Source: Syngnathus acus
Lineage: Eukaryota; Chordata; Actinopteri; Syngnathiformes; Syngnathidae
Direction of reading: 5' to 3'
Length of the DNA: 64,000 nucleotides
Assembly (NCBI RefSeq): GCF_901709675.1
Contig: NC_051091.1
Span: 9,520,967 to 9,584,966 of the forward strand
Below, one piece after another: positions 12,701 to 23,812 of the stretch; within the stretch, counting starts at the first letter, position 1; each line of letters begins with the position of its first letter. The translations under genes and the position numbers were made by a program. The notes under the pieces were generated by a model. The model was not told the DNA's origin, searched no databases, and saw only the letters and a list, made by a program, of their open reading frames with translations.

Positions 12701-13956
12701 TTATTTTTCAGGTGCTTTCTCTGGAACGTCTTCTGGTGACTTGGAGGAAAACCTCTCTGTTAATGTTTTCCAGAAACTCTTTTTTTCATCATCTGATTCC
12801 TGCCCACTACCTGGATGATTAAAAAAAAAAAAAAAAAAGTTAACAGGAGCACCTTGAGTGAGAAAGCAATGACAACTAATGTTTCCTTACCTGACAACAT
12901 TAATTTACACTCTTCTGCTGTGACTCCAGTGAAGCTTGTGTCTTTCACGCGAGGAAACTGAGAGCAAACAAATAAACGAAGACTTTGAATATTTGTCGAT
13001 TAGTTGGCAACCTCTCGGGTGCAAACTTGACACTAACTTTAAAGTACACAAGATGTGAAAATGTATTTTTTTAACTTGATATTTACTTACGCGCTGTTTG
13101 TATGTGTTTGCATTAATTCTTGCCAGACTTTCATAAATCTGATCACACTTCTCTGTGTCTGAGATCTGGAAACAAACAAAGACACAGGAAGCCACAATTT
13201 ATCTGCAGGAAACAAAATATACTTTTCTGTTTAAAGGGAACCAAAGAAATTCCAGACAGTAAAGGAGCAATTTTACAAAAGTAGAAATACCTGATAAATA
13301 AAATTCTTGTTCTGTTTATACAGACTGTCATGTGTAACTATCAATATTAAGAATGTGAATTGGAGTATTTATTTAATAATTTGACCACAATAATTTCAGA
13401 AATATTTTCATTTTTACACGTACTAATATAAAAAAATGAAGATATACCAATAATATCAGTAAATCGGTGTTTACCCTTAAAAAAATCAGGGGGAAAAAAA
13501 CAATATAATTGGCGTACACACTAAATTACTTCGTTAATGGTTTTTCCTGCAATAGTCAATTAAAAAAATAGGGGATGCAAATATAATTCATGAGGCAAAT
13601 ATTAAATTCAGTAAGGACAACCATACAACTAATGAAGTAAATGGATTACATATGTTGTAGGCTATATTGCAACCGAATTAATAAACTTGGTTGTGAATAA
13701 AGCACAACAATTAATTGAATGTAAGAGCGAGCAAGGTCGACTAAGCCGCGCAATGTTCCCAAGTTAGCTTAGCTTCATGATATGTAGCAGCTGAGCTGTG
13801 CCGCCGGTGTTGCCCTACCCGTGTGTTTTCGCCCTCGCGGAACGCGGCTGCCACTCGCTGCCGGAGAAACGTTCCCAAATCTCGACCTTTCTTGCGCTCG
13901 TCGCGTGGCCATTCTTCGCACAACTTGAGAAAGCGACGATAACGAGTGGCTGACAT
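12701..13956 (-). CDS. uqcc2: Ubiquinol-cytochrome c reductase complex assembly factor 2
   Basis: Mitochondrial matrix/nucleoid protein that stabilises newly made cytochrome b during complex III assembly, together with UQCC1. Minus-strand exons are 13956-13819, 13165-13091, 12957-12891 and 12810-12701, a total of 129 aa (human 126). The N-terminus [16 protein letters not shown] and [20 protein letters not shown] are near-identical to human, followed by [14 protein letters not shown] and the conserved DTSFTG segment. All junctions are GT-AG with matching phase. The start codon lies 134 bp from that of the divergent tomm6, so both likely share a promoter. The C-terminal tail ending [12 protein letters not shown] is the least conserved part. 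Confidence 0.96.
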
Positions 13957-14090
13957 CGTCACGGGTATACGCAATTGAATAACGACGCGATACAAAATTA
14001 CGAGCCTCGTCGCTCGCCGTAGTGAGCTAGTGATTGCGCTACTTCCGCCTTGGTCAGCCTCGTTGTTAAGCTAGTCTCACCGGGTGCAAC
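13957..14090. promoter_or_regulatory. Shared divergent promoter of uqcc2 and tomm6
   Basis: Only 134 bp separate the two start codons, so both transcription start sites and both 5' UTRs must fall within this interval or overlap the first exons. No TATA box is evident. Pairing of two mitochondrial-protein genes suggests joint control; this is inferred from spacing alone. Confidence 0.6.
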
Positions 14091-14650
14091 ATGAGCGGAG
14101 TACCGGGCAAAAAGAGCTCGTCCGGCTCGTCAAGCGTGACAGATTGGATCAGTTCGGCGTGTAAATTTGCAACAGACAGAAATGATTTCAGGAGGTGAGT
14201 GAAAGTAGTGTGAAGCGGTTTTAAAACCATGTGTCTGTCTGTCTGCCGTTTCTTCTTAGCATTAGCATCAAGTCATTAGATGTTTGTCCTTGCCATCTAC
14301 TGAACCGCTTATCCTCCCTCACAAGGGTCGCTGTAGCAGCCTATTCCATCTGATTTTGGGCAGGAAAAAAAAGGAAAAGAAAATAACGACTAATTACTCT
14401 GTGCTTTGCACATTTTACATATATTTCAAGCTTTTTGCAATAAGTGACTTCAACTCTCCAGTTGTTACTAATTTTTGCACAGGCTATGACAAAGCCTCTG
14501 CAAAAGATGACATTTTGAGTGATTTGGTGCGATAACTTTTAATTTGTTTTCAGGAATCTTCTGGTCAACCTGGGGTTGTTTGCAGCCGGTGTTTGGATTG
14601 CCAGAAATCTCACCGATTTTGATTTGATGGCTCCTCAGCCTGCAACGTAA
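14091..14650 (+). CDS. tomm6: Mitochondrial import receptor subunit TOM6 homolog
   Basis: Small tail-anchored subunit of the outer-membrane TOM translocase. Exons 14091-14194 and 14554-14650 give 66 aa. The N-terminal half is a Ser/Gly-rich cytosolic segment, then FATDRNDFRRNL, LGLFAAGVWIARNL (membrane helix) and the end DLMAPQPAT, closely matching human TOMM6 (DLMAPQPGV). The GT-AG intron splits an Arg codon after phase 2. It is divergent from uqcc2. Confidence 0.96.
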
Positions 14651-14904
14651 CAATGCCTCATCCTGTACATGGTGAGATTGCGCTTGTACTCAATTTACTG
14701 TTAGGTAATAAAGATATTTTGTAATCACGTTTTATCGTTTTTAGGTCTGACTACAAAAGAAGAATCAAGGGATGTAAAGAAAAATGTCTTGTTAATCCAA
14801 GTTTGAAATATATCTTCTCTTTAGTAATTCATTTTTCTTTTCCATATTTTAAATTATTTTTTTCATTGTCTACAGGCTTGAGAATATTGGCTAGATTTGA
14901 AACT

Positions 14905-15747
14905 ATGTCAACTGTGCAGAATCTAACATTTAAATTGCATGTAATTAGTCAAGCTATGCACACTCGAGAGCTTTTTCTTGCTGCCGCTCGTAAATGTTTG
15001 TCCACGAGAAGGAAATCTCTCTCCATCCCTCAAAGTCTGGATGTGGCTGCTCAGCTTTTGGCCGTTGATTTGGCTTTGAAACCTGCTCTGCTGTATGATG
15101 CCAACAGCGCCAGCGGAGAGCAGGTGCATCACTATTTGCGCTCGTGTCAATCGTCCCAGCTCGTGTCGGACTCCCTTATCACCTTGGACTTGAACGGTAA
15201 CAGCCTCATTGTTAACCCGGTTGCAACCCGGTCCAATCTCGAGAAGGTGCTTCGCAACGGTGGCCCGGCTGTGATCGACGTCAGCCACTCATTAGAGAAG
15301 CCCGCCATCATAGAGTCAGTCAGAGCTGGGCTGAAGAACATCGCACAAGATCTCCTTTTTTGTCTCAGAGGGCTTGATGCAGGAAAGGATGTTGACAAAA
15401 GTATTTCTGTGGCACAAGGTTCAGATGAGTGGAACCTGAGCGCCGTCTTCGGACTGTTATTGGGTTACCCTGCCATCTACTGGTTTGAGCAGAGTGAGAG
15501 CTTTGAAAACTGCCTCTCTATGACCCCCTTGACAGTGACCAAGGCAACTGCAACATGGGCGCCAGATGCAACCAGCCATAAAAGTTGCCTGTACTCATTC
15601 AGCATCCCGGCCATCCTACAAAATGAGTCACTATCCAGTCTGGAGGAGTGGAAGCTTGGCCTTCAAGAGAGATTCCAGCAGCAAAATATCCTAAAAGAGC
15701 TCAATGTCTGTCAGTCTGCAGTCACTCTACCATCAGTCTGTTTGTAA
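14905..15747 (+). CDS. C1orf74-like protein (UPF0739/DUF4504 family), function unknown
   Basis: Intronless coding exon of 280 aa beginning MSTVQNLTFKLH. The ATG was chosen because a TCTACAG acceptor lies about 30 bases upstream, so a 5' non-coding exon is expected. The LDVAAQLLAVDLALKPALLYD segment and, near residue 190, VFGLLLGYPAIYWFEQ recall the vertebrate C1orf74 family, for which no biochemical role is established. No signal peptide, membrane helix or known catalytic motif is seen. It lies between tomm6 and the convergent sirt4, with an AATAAA at 15794. Family assignment is from memory of the pattern and should be treated as probable. Confidence 0.75.
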   Translation: MSTVQNLTFKLHVISQAMHTRELFLAAARKCLSTRRKSLSIPQSLDVAAQLLAVDLALKPALLYDANSASGEQVHHYLRSCQSSQLVSDSLITLDLNGNSLIVNPVATRSNLEKVLRNGGPAVIDVSHSLEKPAIIESVRAGLKNIAQDLLFCLRGLDAGKDVDKSISVAQGSDEWNLSAVFGLLLGYPAIYWFEQSESFENCLSMTPLTVTKATATWAPDATSHKSCLYSFSIPAILQNESLSSLEEWKLGLQERFQQQNILKELNVCQSAVTLPSVCL

Positions 15748-15793
15748 CTCAACATCATGTTTTATTCATGACTCCATTAAACTGTTTAAAATG

Positions 15794-15799
15794 AATAAA
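15794..15799 (+). promoter_or_regulatory. Poly-A signal of the C1orf74-like gene
   Basis: AATAAA about 50 bases after the stop codon. The next gene, sirt4, ends at 15986 in the opposite orientation, so the two transcripts converge in under 240 bp. Confidence 0.6.
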
Positions 15800-15985
15800 A
15801 ACAGCTTCTTTTACTTATTACAGCAGGACTACATGGTGGTACAAAAACAAACCATAAAAGTATTTTTTGAAATATTCCTGAAGTTTACTATTCATCAGAT
15901 CAAGTGTCACTTTGCATCTCAGCGATCCGGGTAGCAGAATTGAGGTAGTTTTTCTCTTTGAATTTCCAAATTTTACCACATACCG

Positions 15986-17274
15986 TCAGAGAGGTTGAAT
16001 GATTGACAGCACTTCACCACAGCGACCTCTCACTTTCAGCTGGGACAAATGGTCTGCCCTCGTCGGTCCAATATTCACGATGGCGACCGGTATATTTCTA
16101 TCGCTGGCTGCCAGTAAAAATCTGTATCCCGAGTAGACCTGTGGAAAATCACAGATAAGCACATTCATGCATAAAATTGTTTGTACCACTCATAGTGCTC
16201 ACAGAAATAAGATGAACCTGACAAAAGTAATAAAAGGAAAAATAACCAATGGAAGTCAGACATTGTTTTAGAATTGTGGTTCAATAGAATAATTAAATAG
16301 GCCTGAACAAAAATGACGATATTCCTAGAAAAGACTGAAAATATTTTTGTCAAAAGTGCCACTTGAGTGCCACTTACCTGCAGCGATGTCCCGATGACGA
16401 GCACGGCATCCGATTCCGCTAATTTGTTGTGCACAAACTGCACTGTGTCTTTATTCACAGAGTCACCGAAGAAGGTAACCTCGGGCTTCAGTGTTCCTCC
16501 ACAGACCTCACAGGAGGGAACCCTGAAATTGAGAGCCAGCTCGTCTTCCAGGAACACGTCCCCATCCGGAGCCACGGCCCCGGCCTGAGCCCTCCAGTCT
16601 GGGTTGAGCTCTACAAAACGCCTCTGGAGCTCCTCCCTCGCTGAAATACTGCCGCAGCCTAAACACATCACTCTGAAGATAGAAATGATTTGAAATCACT
16701 TTTGCTTGATTTTTTCATGGTTCTATTTAATTAGATGAATTAATTATTTAATTAATCGGGGGGGGGGGGGCATTATGATTGTGATTTTTGGTCACCTGTG
16801 AGCACATCCATGGAGCTCAGTGAGTTTTTTTTGTCCTGCCTTTGAATGGAGCGCATCTACATTCTGGGTCACCAGCCAGTGGAGCTTTCCCTGTACCTCC
16901 CAATGCTGCAGGGCCCTGTGAGCTGCGTTGGGCTGATGCGAGGAGAACTGTGGCCACCCCAGAAAGTTCCTTGCCCAGTAACGCTGACGGGACTTGGCGC
17001 TACGGACAAACTCAACATGCTGCATGGGACGCCTGTCAGTGCGGGCGTAGAGGCCCACACCTTCCGAGCGGTAATCTGGAATGCCTGACTCTGTGGAGAG
17101 ACCAGCGCCGCTGATGGCAAAGAGCCTTGTGGCCCGGGAGACAAAATCCTGGAGCAGCTGCAGGGACTGCGTGTCTATGGAGCTGCAATCAGGGACGAAG
17201 AACCCAGCAGGAGCTGAGGATGCCCTCCTGGACGATGTCATGTGCAGTGTTGTGACTCTGCATGACAATCTCAT
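15986..17274 (-). CDS. sirt4: Sirtuin 4, mitochondrial NAD-dependent lipoamidase/ADP-ribosyltransferase
   Basis: Matrix class II sirtuin known to remove lipoyl and related acyl groups and to restrain glutamate and pyruvate dehydrogenases. Minus-strand exons are 17274-16796, 16672-16378 and 16138-15986, total 308 aa (human 314). NAD-binding [27 protein letters not shown], catalytic His in LTELHGC, zinc-binding CLGC and CEVCGG pairs, and NIGPTR are all present. The N-terminal about 25 residues are Arg/Ser-rich with no acid, as in a mitochondrial presequence. The start follows directly after a GATGCAG acceptor. A G run of about 12 bases lies in intron 1. Intact, no missing catalytic residue. Confidence 0.97.
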
Positions 17275-17885
17275 CTGCATCAGAGTGGGCATATAAAAAA
17301 TTGTCACTCAATTGGTTAAATATTTATACAGTAAGCCCAAGTACTTACGATATATAATGCACCTTTGTTCATCTATCTCGGCCAAAACTGCAACCAAAGA
17401 TTTTGTTTTAAATAATTGTTGTCTTTAGTGGAACGTACATTAATGAAATGAGGTAACACAATGTTATATAATTTCAGCGTATTATTTAATAGTAATAATT
17501 TACATGGCTAGTCGTACTATTTCTTATAGCTTGAATGATACTGTACATCCAAGTTATCTTGTCACACGTACACTTAAGTAAACACAACATGTACAGAAAT
17601 ATAAATAGCTAAAAAACAAACCAAGCACTAAATAAGTAGACGCAACAAACTACATTACCTTACGACAGCAGTGTGAGTTGTTATGACTCAAAAGAAGCGT
17701 GTTTGTGCCTTGTTATATGACTTGTCAAACACCTTAGGCAAAATGTAAACCCGGAACCATTATCGACTGACATTGAGGGCAACCGGAAGTCAATTGAAGA
17801 GCAAACGCACATATTCGCACAATGTCTTCTGGGACATGTAGTCATATAGGCGAACGTATACGAAAATGCAATCTAAGTTAGATGC

Positions 17886-17968
<83 letters not shown>

Positions 17969-18279
17969 TATTAGATGACGTAATTACAAATTTTAGAAAA
18001 AAAACACATTGAATAAAATGTTTTACATTACAGTGTAATCGAACATATGCAAGTAGAGTTCATATAAAAATCTGTTGGTATTTCTTCAGGATATTTTTTT
18101 TTTTTTTTTTTTTTAAAAGATCCATTTCAACAGAAGATGACACACACAAGACGGATGCAAAAGTGCTTTTATTCACTGTTAGAAAAAAACATGATATTTT
18201 AGATACAATGCCTGAGACTCCATCACGGTGACTCCCCCCACCCCCACACACAAAAATATAAATTAACCTAATAGTACAT
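17275..18279. other. Spacer between sirt4 5' end and sfi1 3' end
   Basis: A/T-rich sequence with no coding signal. It should hold the sirt4 promoter and any 5' non-coding exon (a less A/T-rich patch lies near 17660-17860) and the sfi1 3' UTR. It contains a long TA microsatellite at 17890-17964. Confidence 0.5.
17890..17964. repeat. (TA)n microsatellite
   Basis: About 37 uninterrupted TA units. Such tracts are prone to length change and to cruciform formation. Confidence 0.95.
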
Positions 18280-21200
18280 TTACATCTGTACTTGTCGATA
18301 AAGCGAAGCAAATCCTGAGCAGTCGAGGACAGCTTGTAAATGTTGGAGTCTTTCTGCATGAAAACGCATTGTCAGCCTTCGTGTTCCCAGCTCACAGGAC
18401 AATTTCTCAATGCGCTCCTCCAGCTGTCAACACGGAAACGATTAACTGAGAGGGCTGTTTTTGTCAGCAATAAACAACAACTCTTACTTACCTCCTTTAC
18501 CTGTTGACAAACTGCCATCTTTTCCATTTCCTCATCTTTTCCACTGCTCTGCAGCCAACTCTGCAACACGTCTTTCACTTTCTGCCAGAGCCTGAGCAGA
18601 CAAAAAGCCTGGAGTAAACAACCGAGCAGAAGAAAACTAAAGTGAGACAAACGCTGTTCTTGCTCACCGAAGCTGCTTCCTGTCCTGCTGGAAGCTTCTC
18701 ATGTCCTGCTGGATGCTCATTAGCTCCCTCATCAGCGTTGAAGTTGGATCATTTGCCGACTCTCCGCACGGTTCTCTCGACTGTATGTCTTGAAAGAGGC
18801 AACAAGATATATTTGTAAATAATTCCTCTAAACCAGAAAGTAAGATGTAGATGTACCTGATGATGTTGGTGAAATATTTTCCAAACTGGCTACCGCTGTT
18901 GGGCTGAGGATGTTGGCTTGTCTCATCTTGGACACAAACAACAACTAGAGGATGGATGACTCGGTGGTGAATTCATGCATCAAAGTCCAAGTGATGAATA
19001 TTACCTTGTTTTCTGTGTTCATGAAAGCAGCGGGAGGCAACAGCAGCTCACAGGGTGTCTCAGACGTGTCCAGGATGGAAGCTGGGGGTTTCTGGTAGGA
19101 CACGTGACACACGTCTCCACTTGGACGCGATGAAGATAACGATGCAAGATTTGATGAAGGCGCAAACAATTCCTCGCAGCGACGAGGCTGGCGGCGCACT
19201 AATGGACGGATTCTAGGCGAGGGGGGGCATGATGTAATAAATTAGTAAAAAAAAAAAAATTATAAACCTCTTCAGGCTTGCTATGTACTCACAGCTCACT
19301 ATCATCTACGTCATTCTCCCTTGAGTCGGATGGACAATCGAGTTTCGAATCAGGATAATGGAAGGTCACAGGCTTTTTGAACGATACGAACAAAGCCCGC
19401 TGCTTCCACTTCATAGCACAGCACTTCACCACCCTTTGTAGATGGAGACTTAGCTAAAGAAAAAAAAAAAAAAAAGAAACAGATTGATTGAAGGAGGCAC
19501 ATTAATTTGAGGAAAGCCAACTTGAACATCAACACACCGGTTCTTCATCTCGCTGCATTTCAGGCTCTGTCAGGCTCCTGATGTCATCTACGTACGTCAC
19601 AGCCGCACTTGTTGACTCATCGTCGTCCACCTGAGCGACTTCCGTCTTCTTTTTGCGCTGTGTTTGGAACCACAGCCTCCATGCATGGAACATCTGCAGT
19701 AAATTTTCCAAAAAACATTTTAGGACAAATCAAGCTGTCATTGCTGAGTTTCAAAGCAAGAAGAGAAGAATCAGGCAGGTGGTACCTTGGCTTGAAGAGT
19801 GAGTGCCCAATGCCAGAGTGCCTGTTCCGTCTGCTCGGACAACTTGACTTTGAACTCAAACTGTTGGCGTGAAGGATCAATCGTAAAAACACACATCGGA
19901 CACATGCTTGCATAATCTAATTTGTGCACCGTATTCAAAATGTTGCCTAACGAACAGCGACAACATTTTTCACTATATGTGTAAAATTAATCATCAACGG
20001 TTATTAGAGTTTGAAAAACAAACCTTCCTCCTCCAGAGTACAAAGTAGGTCTCGTACATCTTCAGTTTCCGCAACAAGATTCCTTGTTTTTTCATGACCT
20101 GTGTCATCATCACCGTATTGTCAAGCAGCAATTTCACAGCACAGGGTTGGATTGTTTATTCAATCGACTACGAAACAGCGAAAAAAATCTACCTTATATT
20201 TGAGGCGTGTATGCTGATGCTTTTTCCACGCTCTCAGCACTTTAGTCAGCAGTTTGGAGTCGTAATGCTTCCGGGCTTTTTCTGTGTCGATTTGCTCCCT
20301 GTGTAACAGCTCGGCTAATGATAGAACAAAAACATAATAAAAAAAGGAATTCTTTCAATGTTTGTGCGCATTATTCTTGCCTTGATTTAAAGAACTTTGA
20401 GCCCTGTTGTAAGATTTTTTGTTCTGATGGCAGTCAGACATCGCACACTTGGTTTCCACTGCCTCCGCTTTCTTCCTGCGCTGTTCTCTGACCCACAACC
20501 TCCACCCGAAGAGCACCTGCGGAAGGTTCCAAAAGAACGCATGAAGACACTCGAGTAGAGTGAAAGAAGCCATGAAGTGTGTCGGTGAAACCTTGGCTTG
20601 AAGAGTAAGGGCCCAATGCCAGAGCGCTCGTTCAGTCAGATCAGACATTTTGAGCCTGACGAGCATAGAAGCAAAAAAGAACACGCAAAACCTAAATAAC
20701 TATTAAATAGACAAAACATGACCCCACACTGCTTCGGGTAACAGAGGTCATCCGGTGTATTTACATCCCACTTTCTCCTCACCTGGCCTGTAAGCCAGCA
20801 CTGGTATCTTCCCGCTGTGCCAATAAAGCGGGAGGAAGCTCGGAATCTTCTGACGTCTGCTGCTTTTCCTTATCTTCTCCTTTCTTCTGCTGCTCTGTCC
20901 GTTCTTTCCATCGGGCCCAGGCTCGCTGCACGCAGCTTTGCTCTTCGTGAAGAATGGCCTGAGGAAAACATCACTCGATATCAGCAGCAATAACGCTCAG
21001 TAATTGTCGGCCGTGTAGACTGGTTTATTCAAAAGAGACAACATACTATTCGCAGCATCAGCATCTCATCCTTGTGTTCTTCTGTCCTTGCCCGCCAGGT
21101 GCACAACACCCAAGTGCACAGGCGCTGCCTAAAGACAAAGAGAAGGAGGCAAATAACTTTTGTGCTACCGCCAGGATGAGACTGCAGCTAGTGAAGAAAG

Positions 21201-23812
21201 ACCAATTGTTCTAACTTATTATGAACATCTGCCTTGTGTTGCTTGTCATACTCCACACTTCTCAGCAGAGCATATTCACACCAGGAGCCGAAATAATGAG
21301 CCAACCAGCGCTCTGCAAACCAAACATCGGCTCGCCACTCCAACTCCTGCACGACAACATAGAAACATCCGATAAAGTGCGTTGCAGTGCTGACTGCTCC
21401 TGGAAAAACACTCGCAGCATCTCTCCAACATCCAGCGCCTTATGACTCCAAAGAGTAGTATAGAAAATAGGTGGCTTTAAATAAGAATGTTCAACATTAA
21501 ACACCTGCATGCGGCTTTGCTGTACAAGTTTCCGCCTCCAGTGGTCAAAAGAGTGACTCATCAAGTACATCCTATAAAGGGGGGGGGGGGGAAGGAGCAG
21601 CCGTAAGTGAAAGTAGAGCACGTTTACATCAAATACAACAAAAAAAAGAGACATTAAAAGCACCTGTAGTTTGTGTCCGCCATGTCTATCAGGGCTTGGA
21701 GGGATTTGTCTTCAGCCTCCTCCAGTCGGTCTTTCCACAGTCTCCAGTGCTTCTTTATGACCTATGGTGAAGAAAAAAAAAATTCAAACATGAGATGTAT
21801 TTAATTAAATGATTCTCAGCCATGATGCCATGGCAAGCACAAAAGTGTGCAGTGAGAGATCATCAGATATGATTATGGTAACTTGAACATTTTTGACACA
21901 ACAGAGTTAATAATTCATTCATATATCATTATTAATAATTCATTTATGTATCATTATTGTGTCACGGTCTCAATAACTTACAGTCTGGTTATGATGTTGG
22001 ACTGCCGTATTTTTGTTCAGCCGTTTAGCTTTATTCTGGGAGACATTTTGAGAAAGCCCCTGAAGTACGACGCACTGAGAGAAGAACACAGAGACATTTA
22101 ATGACTTGATTCCAATGGCTTGACTCTCCGGATCTAACCTGCAGGTGACGGTGGTAGTGCTGACTTGCTTTCTGGCCTCTGTTTGCTTTTTGCCTGTGCC
22201 GCGTTACATCTGCTGAGGAGCTCAAGAAAGAATCGAATAGAAACATTGGAGCTGGTATGAAAGCAAATGCTCATAGAGGATACACGTCCTCCAGTGTAGC
22301 AAGGCTCTGCGCCGTGATGCCCGACTCGCCAGCTGCCCGCTGGCTTGCAAATGCTCTTCTTTCCTCTGTTTGCGATGCCACTCGCTCCTCCACACTCTCC
22401 AGCTCATCTTCATCAGGTGAAGACGGGCAAAGCGCTGGGCGTCGGCTGAATGACCAAGTGAGTGAAAGATGAGCGGCAAATACTGTGACGAAAAACTCCA
22501 CAAGATGTCGTCATGATCACCTTTTAAGGATTTCTTGCGCTCACGACAGGAGACGTAACTTTGCCACTCTAACAAAGATTTCTTTTTCACTCTATTGCTG
22601 AAATGAAGGGAAGCTTTGGATTCTTTTTCTATCTGCGAACAAACAGTAGAGTGCAGATGATAAAAATAATTTGACAAAAGATATGCATGTTACCACACAA
22701 AAGGGAGCTCTTGTGATTTGTTTTCCTTTTACCCCACCACAATGAATCTGCAAGGAAATCTTCAAATCTCTTCCAACTTACTGCCCCTTGCGTCGAGTCT
22801 TGGTCCTCCATAGGTGGAATGTTTTGTTGCTGTCGAAACCTCGCCTGCCACAAATGCCAAGCTGACCTAGATGAAAAATACAATTTGTTTTTGAAAATGA
22901 AACCGCACAGACCAGTGCATCTGTAGATTAACTTTGACATACTGCAAACTTGTGCGCCGGTGTTGCTCTTGAGCTAATTGAAGTGCTTTGATTTTCTGTT
23001 GACGCGTTTGGCAGTAAAACTTCCACTTGTCCCACATCTGCCGCGTCCGCCGCCTGTCAACTGGTGAACACCAACACAACATTTGGTTAAAATGCTCCAA
23101 AGTCAAAGAGTCCTTCCATGAACTTCATGTGTCAAATACCGAATGCTTGAGCTTTTTGGATTTTGTCTTTCTTGTCGACTTGGAGTGACATAAATGTTTG
23201 CCATCTTCGAAATGTCATGTAGAGCAGGTAATACCTTGAAGGCAGACCCGACATTACAATTTCAGTTTGATGAATAACTTTTAAGTAAATGTCCGAGGAA
23301 CCCACCTGTAATGACACTTGGCACGTACTGAAAGACTCCACCCCCTCCCAAATGTCCACCACTCCTCTTTCCATGCCTCAAATGTTTTTCCCAGCAGCAC
23401 GCTGTCATAATGACATCTGTACATTTAAAGACAACAGAGTGCACAAGTTACATGACTCGAGAATGCCCAGAATTTGTTGCTAATGACACGGATCTTAAAT
23501 TGATATAATTGGTACTTGGCTTTATGAGGAAGGATTCGACCAAAGGTGTTCTGCCGCCATATTTTTAGGAATTTTCTTGCCAGGTTTCTGCAAAGATGAA
23601 AGTCGTTAGACTGACCAAGTACAGTGAGGGAAACAAAAAGAAAATTCCCACCTTATTCTCAGCTCGTCAATTCTTCCACATTTGTCCCAACTGTAATCAG
23701 TTCTTTTTGGAATATAACTGTTTGGAACTGGACTGACTTTGGTATCAATACTGAATGTGACACTGTGTAATTTTCGCTTTGGTAATCGGTATTGCTTCTC
23801 CATTGTTGCCAT
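18280..23812 (-). CDS. sfi1: Spindle assembly-associated protein SFI1 homolog (centrin-binding repeats)
   Basis: Centriolar scaffold: a long alpha-helix of short repeats, each with a Trp that binds a centrin. The gene is split into many small exons; the first are 23812-23652, 23587-23516, 23416-23306, 23234-23140, 23060-22943 and 22866-22782, all in phase. Exon 1 ends ELRIR, followed by ARKFLKIW and AWKEEWW, the order seen in human SFI1. Repeats with the W-x-x-W pattern recur: RRWQTFMS, MWDKWKFYC, AWHLWQARF, MSWRVWRSEW, LLHWRTC, HWRLWKDRL, LWHWALTLQAK. The C-terminus is a coiled-coil ending SLYRQVQM at 18280. Exon borders between 18.3 and 22.6 kb are approximate and some were not fixed. ATG 23812 was chosen as the first in frame; 23803 is an alternative. 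Confidence 0.9.

Noticed and set aside
22521-22632. Possible intron inside an sfi1 exon using AAAG/GTGATC as donor
   Set aside because: The frame continues open across it into conserved SFI1 repeats and the matching acceptor would shift frame.
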